In this document: one piece after another, positions 6,176-11,314 of the stretch
How the letters are laid out: the number at the start of each line of letters is the position of its first letter
How positions within the stretch are numbered: the first letter of the stretch is position 1
Assembly (NCBI GenBank): GCA_007122215.1
Contig: SKUG01000162.1
Location: forward strand, 1-11,314
Direction of reading: 5' to 3'
Length of the DNA: 11,314 nucleotides
Origin: Thermoleophilia bacterium
Lineage (GTDB): Bacteria > Actinomycetota > Thermoleophilia > Gaiellales > SKUG01
Notes under the pieces: model-generated
The model's input: only the letters and a program-made list of their open reading frames with translations
Told to the model about the DNA's origin: nothing
The model's database searches: none
Made by a program: the position numbers and the translations under genes

Positions 6176-6691
6176 TCAGCCCACCCGCTCGAGCAGTGCC
6201 ACCGCCGGCACGGCCAGCGCGAGCCCGAGCAGGGCCCCGGCGAGCACGTCACCGACGTAGTGGACCCCGAGCAGCACGCGCGAGGCAGCGAGCACCACGG
6301 CGACGGCCACCCAGAGCGCGGTGAGCGCGGGCAGCAGCACCGTCATGCAGGCCGCGCCGACCACTGCCATGGTGGTGTGGGCGGACGGGAACGACCAGCT
6401 CGACGGGGCCTGCCCCACGGGGCTGACCGGCCGGGGGCGGCGCACCACGAGCTTGACCAGCGAGTTCACCAGCAGGGCCACGACGACGCTGCCCGCGGCG
6501 ACGAGGGCCTGCTGCCATCCCGCACCGAGGACGGCCACCACGGCAAACAGCACGATCCAGCCGATGCCGTAGCTGCCGGTCTCGGAGATCCGGATCACCG
6601 CCCGGGCGATGCGCTCCCGCCCGGGGCGGGCGAGCACGGCTGCCAGCGCGGCACTCAGGCGGCGGTCGAGGTCTGCGATGCGGTGGCCCAT
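6176..6691 (-). CDS. PAP2-family membrane phosphatase
   Basis: A 171-residue membrane protein with the three motifs of the type 2 phosphatidic acid phosphatase superfamily. These are KLVVRRPRP at 80-88 (KX6RP), SFPSAHTT at 100-107 (PSAH where many have PSGH), and SRVLLGVHYVGD at 137-148 (SRX5HX3D). His105 and His144 are the catalytic pair and Asp148 supports them. Hydrophobic segments lie at about 43-58, 62-80, 106-135 and 148-168. Members remove phosphate from lipid phosphates, including undecaprenyl pyrophosphate, on the outer face of the membrane; the substrate here cannot be read. No ribosome binding site is clear before the ATG at 6691. It lies 33 bp after the zinc-ribbon gene and 58 bp before the copper locus, so read-through into the latter is possible. 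Confidence 0.9.
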   Translation of the reverse strand: MGHRIADLDRRLSAALAAVLARPGRERIARAVIRISETGSYGIGWIVLFAVVAVLGAGWQQALVAAGSVVVALLVNSLVKLVVRRPRPVSPVGQAPSSWSFPSAHTTMAVVGAACMTVLLPALTALWVAVAVVLAASRVLLGVHYVGDVLAGALLGLALAVPAVALLERVG

Positions 6692-6724
6692 GGCGGCATG
6701 ATCGCAGCTGCCCGGGGGTCGACG

Positions 6725-7195
6725 CTAGTCGCCTGAACGGCGCTTGCGGCGCACGTAGCGGACGCGGCCATCGTCCGGATCGTCGGCATCCGGACCGGAC
6801 GGACGCTGCCCTGGGGACGGACCCATCGAGTCCTGCGCCGTCTCGCCGAGCGTGCGGCGCTCCCGGTAGCGGGCCGCCTCCTCCGCGAGCTGGCGCTGGG
6901 CCTCGCTGAGCTCGGCCGGCACCTCGCGATCCCGGCGCTGGCCCGTCTCGGGGTCGACCTCGATCAGGCGACCCTGCAGGAGGTAGGCGCCGACCTCCGA
7001 GCGGGGCAGGCCAGTCACGCGTGCAACCTCGTTGATCGACGCGCGGACGTGGTCGCGCAGGTAGTTCTTCACCAGCAGGAAGCGGTGGTGCTCGTTGGTG
7101 ATGCAGCGTGGACACAGCTGCACGCGCTCGCGCGGGAAGACGGCGCTGCATCCGGCGCACACGTCGAGCTTCTGGTGTCGGGCGGGCTCCATCAT
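6725..7195 (-). CDS. Zinc-ribbon/helix-turn-helix protein resembling YvyF (TIGR03826)
   Basis: A 156-residue protein. An N-terminal four-cysteine zinc ribbon (Cys13, Cys16, Cys28, Cys31; CAGC and CPRC) is followed by a helical segment. A helix-turn-helix at about 53-78 reads ASINEVARVTGLPRSEVGAY and ends QGRLI. The arrangement resembles the small YvyF/TIGR03826 proteins first noted in flagellar operons, but no flagellar gene is seen here. The C-terminal half is charged and probably disordered (Glu/Arg-rich helix 97-120, acidic stretch 136-144, final VRYVRRKRR). It may bind nucleic acid. Two adjacent ATG codons (7195, 7192) could serve as start; neither has a clear ribosome binding site. It lies 82 bp after methylmalonyl-CoA epimerase. 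Confidence 0.7.
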   Translation of the reverse strand: MMEPARHQKLDVCAGCSAVFPRERVQLCPRCITNEHHRFLLVKNYLRDHVRASINEVARVTGLPRSEVGAYLLQGRLIEVDPETGQRRDREVPAELSEAQRQLAEEAARYRERRTLGETAQDSMGPSPGQRPSGPDADDPDDGRVRYVRRKRRSGD

Positions 7196-7244
7196 CGTAC
7201 GGGCACGGGCTCCACGACCCGCGCATCGCGCCTATCGGCAGCTC

Positions 7245-7267
7245 CCCCGGGAAAGTTGAATCCGGGG
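7245..7267. terminator. Possible short hairpin downstream of the epimerase gene
   Basis: CCCCGG (7245-7250) and CCGGGG (7262-7267) can pair across an 11-base A/T-richer loop. This lies in the 82-bp gap after the epimerase stop. The stem is short and no T-run follows on minus, so termination is uncertain. Confidence 0.25.
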
Positions 7268-7277
7268 TTCCTCTGGA

Positions 7278-7675
7278 TCAGCCGGGGGCCTGCTCGACGA
7301 GCTCGACGAGCACCCCGGAGCAGTCGGCAGGGTGCAGGAACGCCACCGGGGTGCCATGCAGGCCGATCCGACCCGCGCCCGGCAGCACCCGTTGCCCGCG
7401 CCCGACAGCCTCGTCGAGCGCAGCACCCAGGTCGTCGACCTCGTAGGCAACGTGGTGCAGGCCCTCCCCGCGACGCTCCAGGAAGCGCTGCACGCCACCG
7501 CGGCCGGTCGGCGAGACGAGCTCGACGGCGCTGCCGGCAACGTCGATGGTCGCTGCACGCACGCCCTGCTCGGGCAGGTCGGTGGGCTCGTGGTCGACAC
7601 GGCCCCCGGTGAGCGCGAGCTGGGTCGCCAGCGCGACGTCGAGGTCGTCCACGGCGATGGCGACGTGGTGGAGCC

Positions 7676-7679
<4 letters not shown>
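7278..7679 (-). CDS. mce: Methylmalonyl-CoA epimerase (VOC superfamily)
   Basis: A 133-residue protein, a usual length for the family. It interconverts (R)- and (S)-methylmalonyl-CoA in the cytoplasm, linking propionyl-CoA carboxylation to methylmalonyl-CoA mutase. Family motifs are clear: LHHVAIAVDDL at 3-13, AVELVSPT at 51-58, GEGLHHVAYEVDDL at 71-84, VAFLHPADCSGVLVEL at 112-127. Likely metal ligands are His5, Glu53 (or a nearby residue), His75/76 and Glu126. The start is GTG at 7679, whose bases overlap the ftsH stop (GTGA), so translation is coupled to ftsH. No mutase or propionyl-CoA carboxylase gene lies in the window, so the pairing with ftsH is not a pathway cluster. Confidence 0.9.
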
Positions 7680-9262
<1,583 letters not shown>

Positions 9263-9271
9263 GCTCGGAGT

Positions 9272-9276
9272 CTCCC
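9272..9276 (-). promoter_or_regulatory. Ribosome binding site deciding the GTG start of ftsH
   Basis: GGGAG on minus, nine bases before the GTG at 9262. It favours this start over the upstream in-frame GTG at 9367, which has no comparable site. Confidence 0.65.
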
Positions 9277-9595
9277 GGCGGTCGGGTTGCCTGGCCGGCC
9301 CGAGGCGACGATGGTCGCTGGGCCTCCACGGGCCCGCCTCCCGTCGGGTGCGGGCCGCGTCGGGCACCTACCCCGTCCCTGCCGACCGTGAACCTGCGTG
9401 CCGCGTTTCCCGGCGGATTGGCAGGGGGTTGGCAGGCCCGCGCGTCGGGTCGTGGACGCTTGGCCATGCACGTGGCCTGCGGATTTCCCTCAAGGTTTCC
9501 GGGTTTCACGCCGAATACATACGGGCAAGACGTAACCGAACCGTCACGGCGCGCCGGATGCCACCGGCCCCGAGCCGCGACCAGACCAGCATGAA
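9277..9595. other. Gene-free divergent spacer between ftsH and the helix-turn-helix gene
   Basis: No plausible gene is seen on either strand. The right end (about 9481-9550) is visibly richer in A/T than its surroundings and should hold the promoters. It contains GGATTTC at 9481, GGTTTC at 9494 and GGTTTC at 9502. Further left, TTGGCAGG occurs at 9418 and again at 9429, exactly 11 bp apart. These repeats could be operators, but no clear -10/-35 pair was found. Confidence 0.4.
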
Positions 9596-9602
9596 GGAAG
9601 GG
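9596..9602 (+). promoter_or_regulatory. Ribosome binding site deciding the start at 9609
   Basis: GGAAGGG lies six bases before the ATG at 9609. The in-frame ATG at 9591 would place this site inside the coding region and has no site of its own. Confidence 0.6.
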
Positions 9603-9608
9603 CAGCAG

Positions 9609-9983
9609 ATGAGTTTCGAGGGGGATCTCAAGGCACTGCAGGCATTGCGCGAGGAGCTCGTCCAGATGGGCCGCGCGGAGGAGCTGCAGGCACTGGACGC
9701 GGCCATCGCACGGCTCGAGGGCGGCGGAGAGGAGCAGCCCAAGCCGGCGCGGCGCAGCAAGCCGAAGACGTACCTGAAGCTGAAGAAGAAGTACTACACG
9801 CCGGCTGAGGTCGCCAAGCGCGTGGGCGTCAGCCGGCAGACGATCGTGAAGTGGATCGAGCGCGGCGAGCTCGACGCGGAGCTCACGCCCGGCGGCCACC
9901 ACCGGATCCCGGCGTCGGTCTTCCATCGCGAGGGCCGCGGCGAGCCGGTGCAGCTGATCCCGGTCGAGGACGAGACGGCCTAG
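9609..9983 (+). CDS. Helix-turn-helix DNA-binding protein (excisionase/MerR-like)
   Basis: A 124-residue protein. Residues 1-37 are a predicted amphipathic helix or coiled coil (Leu/Glu/Ala-rich), possibly for dimerisation. A basic linker rich in Lys/Arg/Pro follows (44-61). Residues about 62-105 form a winged helix-turn-helix of the excisionase/MerR type: YYTPAEVAKRVGVSRQTIVK, then WIERGELDAELTPGG with HHRIPASVF as the wing. Nothing phage-like surrounds it, so a small chromosomal regulator is more likely than a true excisionase. The start at 9609 is supported by GGAAGGG upstream. It is divergent from ftsH across a spacer with repeats, so it may control itself, ftsH, or both; that is inference. 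It converges on the antitoxin-like gene. Confidence 0.85.
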   Translation: MSFEGDLKALQALREELVQMGRAEELQALDAAIARLEGGGEEQPKPARRSKPKTYLKLKKKYYTPAEVAKRVGVSRQTIVKWIERGELDAELTPGGHHRIPASVFHREGRGEPVQLIPVEDETA

Positions 9984-10324
9984 CGCCCGGACACGAAAGT
10001 CTACCCCCAGGGGATCTGGCACGCCAGGTCCACCCTACGCACCCACAGCACCAACCACACCCACACGGTACGACGCACTGCCCGAGGCTCGGGGGAAGGA
10101 CTCGGGGCGCACCGGAGCTCGTGCCACCGCGGCCGGGGCAGCCACCACGCTGCTCCGGCCGCATTCGTGTGGCGGGGCGGGTGGCTGGGTGCGGGTGCAG
10201 CGGCGGGTGCGGATGGGTGTCAGCGCACGCCGCGCTCCTGCACGGTGCTCACGGCGTGGGTCGATGGTCCCATGGTGATCCGCACCGCCGGCCCGGATCA
10301 GGATCGATCGTCAGCGGTCGCATC
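9984..10324. other. Gene-free convergent spacer
   Basis: No credible gene is seen on either strand. It contains an imperfect palindrome (CTACCCCCAGGGGAT, 10001-10015), a small inverted repeat (GATCTGGC/GCCAGGTC, 10013-10030) and the strong hairpin at 10129-10162. The rest is G-rich sequence without recognised structure. Confidence 0.5.
10129..10162. terminator. Strong hairpin between convergent genes
   Basis: Arms 10129-10142 (GCGGCCGGGGCAGC) and 10149-10162 pair over 14 positions with a single mismatch, which becomes a G-U pair in RNA on one strand. The loop is six bases. It lies between the helix-turn-helix gene and the antitoxin-like gene, which converge, so it could stop transcription from both sides. 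No T-run follows on either strand. Confidence 0.55.
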
Positions 10325-10774
10325 TCATGAGGGTGCCGGAGGATCGGTGCATCCAGCGACGCTGCGGGCACGCGCGAGGAGGGTTGCGGCGGGCACGACC
10401 CGGCCCGCGAGGTACGTCGACAGCCGCGACGGTGAGGTTCCCAGGGCCGCAGCGAAGTCCTTCTGGGTCATGCCGCTGCTCTCGAGCGCAGCGCGCAGCT
10501 CGGCCATCACCCACTCCCGCTCGGCGCGGTCCCGCTCGGCGCGAGCGTGTGCGATCTGGCGACGCATGATCTCGGTCACGCCATACGGTTGGGCAAAGCC
10601 GAGGACTTCCTCCACACGCCGGGCCGCGGGCCCCCAGGGTGAGCTGCGGATGGCCTGGGCGACGCGCCGGTAGTCACGCAGGTCGCCTCGCTCCAGTGCT
10701 GCGCGCAACGCCTCGAGTGGCCAGGCCTCGACCGGGGTGTCCTCGGCGGCCTCGACGTTGCGGAAGCGGGCCAC
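10325..10774 (-). CDS. XRE-family helix-turn-helix protein, antitoxin-like
   Basis: A 149-residue protein. The N-terminal half is helical and charged (WPLEALRAALERGDLRDYRR, then PWGPAARRVEEVL). The middle holds PYGVTEIMRRQIAHARAE, and the C-terminal half a classical XRE helix-turn-helix at about 92-130: ELRAALESSGMTQKDFAAAL followed by GTSPSRLSTYLAGRVVP. I recall this architecture from actinobacterial proteins encoded next to nucleotidyltransferase-type toxins. The GTG start at 10774 is two bases after the stop of the toxin-like fragment, with GGAG nine bases upstream, so the pair forms one operon. As antitoxin it would bind its own promoter, but the promoter region has apparently been lost with the toxin's 5' part. 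It ends opposite the convergent spacer. Confidence 0.75.
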   Translation of the reverse strand: MARFRNVEAAEDTPVEAWPLEALRAALERGDLRDYRRVAQAIRSSPWGPAARRVEEVLGFAQPYGVTEIMRRQIAHARAERDRAEREWVMAELRAALESSGMTQKDFAAALGTSPSRLSTYLAGRVVPAATLLARARSVAGCTDPPAPS

Positions 10775-10776
10775 GA

Positions 10777-11076
10777 TCAGGGCTCCTCGTGCACCATGGC
10801 GTCGGCAACCCGGGCGAGTTGCTCGCAGACGGCATCCCAGGTCCAGCGCGGGTCGAGGTCGCGATACGCGGGGAGCTCCCTGATCACCCCAGCGTCGGCA
10901 GGGCGGGGGTCGGCCAGCTGCCGGGTGACCTGGCTGGCAACCGACAGGTCCCCGGCCCGGTGGTCGGGGTAGTAGCCATCGATGTCCGACAGGGTCGAGG
11001 CTGACGCGGGAAGGCCGAGGCGGTCGGACAGCGCCGCGATGTCGAGGTAGTCACGGACCTGGTTTCGGCGCACCAT
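10777..11076 (-). pseudogene. C-terminal fragment of a nucleotidyltransferase (AbiEii-like) toxin
   Basis: The open frame encodes 99 residues from an ATG without a visible ribosome binding site. The sequence resembles the C-terminal third of a family of roughly 200-residue AbiEii-like nucleotidyltransferase proteins that pair with XRE antitoxins: RRNQVRDYLDIAALSDRLG at 3-21, QLADPRP at 53-59, then AYRDLDPRWTWDAVCEQLA at 70-88. The catalytic N-terminal nucleotidyltransferase part is absent, and the upstream DNA encodes the end of another gene. In-frame homology seems to begin near the ATG, which suggests a 5' truncation. The downstream antitoxin-like gene is intact. The family match is from memory and moderate; a free-standing small protein is the alternative. 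Confidence 0.5.
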
Positions 11077-11110
11077 GGGGGTGGTTTGCCAGCGACACTG
11101 CGCCTGGAGC

Positions 11111-11314
11111 CTAGAGCGACCGGTTGGTCAGCTGGAGTGGCACCGGCGGGGTGCCGTGCTCGCGGATGGCCTGCTGGGCTGCACCGATGGCGTCGTAGTC
11201 GCTGCGGTCCTTCGGGGCGGCTGCGCAGTAGCGGGTGACCTGGGAGAGGGTGATCCGGCACTCGGGCAGGCCGACCTTCTCGGTGACCTGCAGGGCGGCC
11301 GTGGCCAGCAGCAG
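11111..11314 (-). CDS. rarA: RarA/MgsA-like AAA ATPase, 3' end only, apparently shortened
   Basis: The frame enters from the right edge and ends at a TAG, giving the last 67 residues. They match the C-terminal domain of replication-associated recombination protein A: VGLPECRITLSQVTRYCAAA at 14-33, PKDRSDYDAIGAAQQAIREH at 34-53, and PPVPLQLTN at 56-64. These correspond to the family's APKSNxxYxAI and VPxHLRN motifs. RarA is an AAA ATPase acting at stalled replication forks. In typical homologues several dozen residues follow the VPxHLRN motif; here the protein stops three residues later (RSL). The ATPase part lies outside the window, so whether the gene works cannot be judged. The toxin fragment begins 34 bp further on. 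Confidence 0.65.
   Translation of the reverse strand: MLLATAALQVTEKVGLPECRITLSQVTRYCAAAPKDRSDYDAIGAAQQAIREHGTPPVPLQLTNRSL

Noticed and set aside
10001..10015. CTACCCCCAGGGGAT resembling a CsoR-type copper operator
   Set aside because: It lies just after the stop of the helix-turn-helix gene, in a convergent spacer far from the copper locus and with no promoter beside it. A partial palindrome of C and G runs is expected by chance at this GC content.

Overview
The window is high-GC bacterial DNA with dense, mostly minus-strand genes, GGGAG-type ribosome binding sites and several GTG starts. It contains methylmalonyl-CoA epimerase, a DUF1015 protein, a CopC-CopD-YtkA fusion and YcnI. This points to the Actinomycetota, possibly a deep-branching class; the class is a guess. 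No rRNA, tRNA, CRISPR array or insertion sequence was seen.

Layout, left to right. (1) 1-1440: a divergent pair with starts only 17 bp apart, a DUF1015 protein (minus, cut by the window edge) and an OB-fold/HD-domain YhaM-like phosphohydrolase (plus). (2) 1473-6117: a five-gene minus-strand copper locus. In transcription order it holds a His-rich four-helix membrane protein with a (His-Ser)7 tract, a CopC-CopD-YtkA fusion, a YcnI protein with extra His/Asp-rich segments, a secreted and C-terminally anchored protein of unknown function, and a small cupredoxin-like lipoprotein. (3) 6176-7195: a PAP2 phosphatase and a zinc-ribbon/helix-turn-helix protein. (4) 7278-9262: ftsH, lacking the usual periplasmic domain, translationally coupled to methylmalonyl-CoA epimerase. 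(5) 9263-9983: a gene-free spacer, then a divergent excisionase/MerR-like helix-turn-helix gene on plus. (6) 9984-10324: a gene-free spacer with a strong hairpin between convergent genes. (7) 10325-11314: an XRE-type antitoxin-like gene, the C-terminal part of its nucleotidyltransferase-type toxin partner, and immediately upstream the 3' end of a RarA/MgsA-like AAA ATPase that stops early. This looks like a deletion or insertion junction.

The most interesting system is the copper locus. CopC-CopD and YcnI are known copper-handling families. Three unrelated secreted proteins of the locus (the CopC domain, YcnI and the unnamed anchored protein) are each predicted to expose histidine as the first mature residue. 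Two others carry His-rich or cupredoxin-like segments. Together they look like an extracytoplasmic copper relay: membrane-tethered chaperones pass copper to the CopD transmembrane domain. The first and fourth genes have no function that I recognise.
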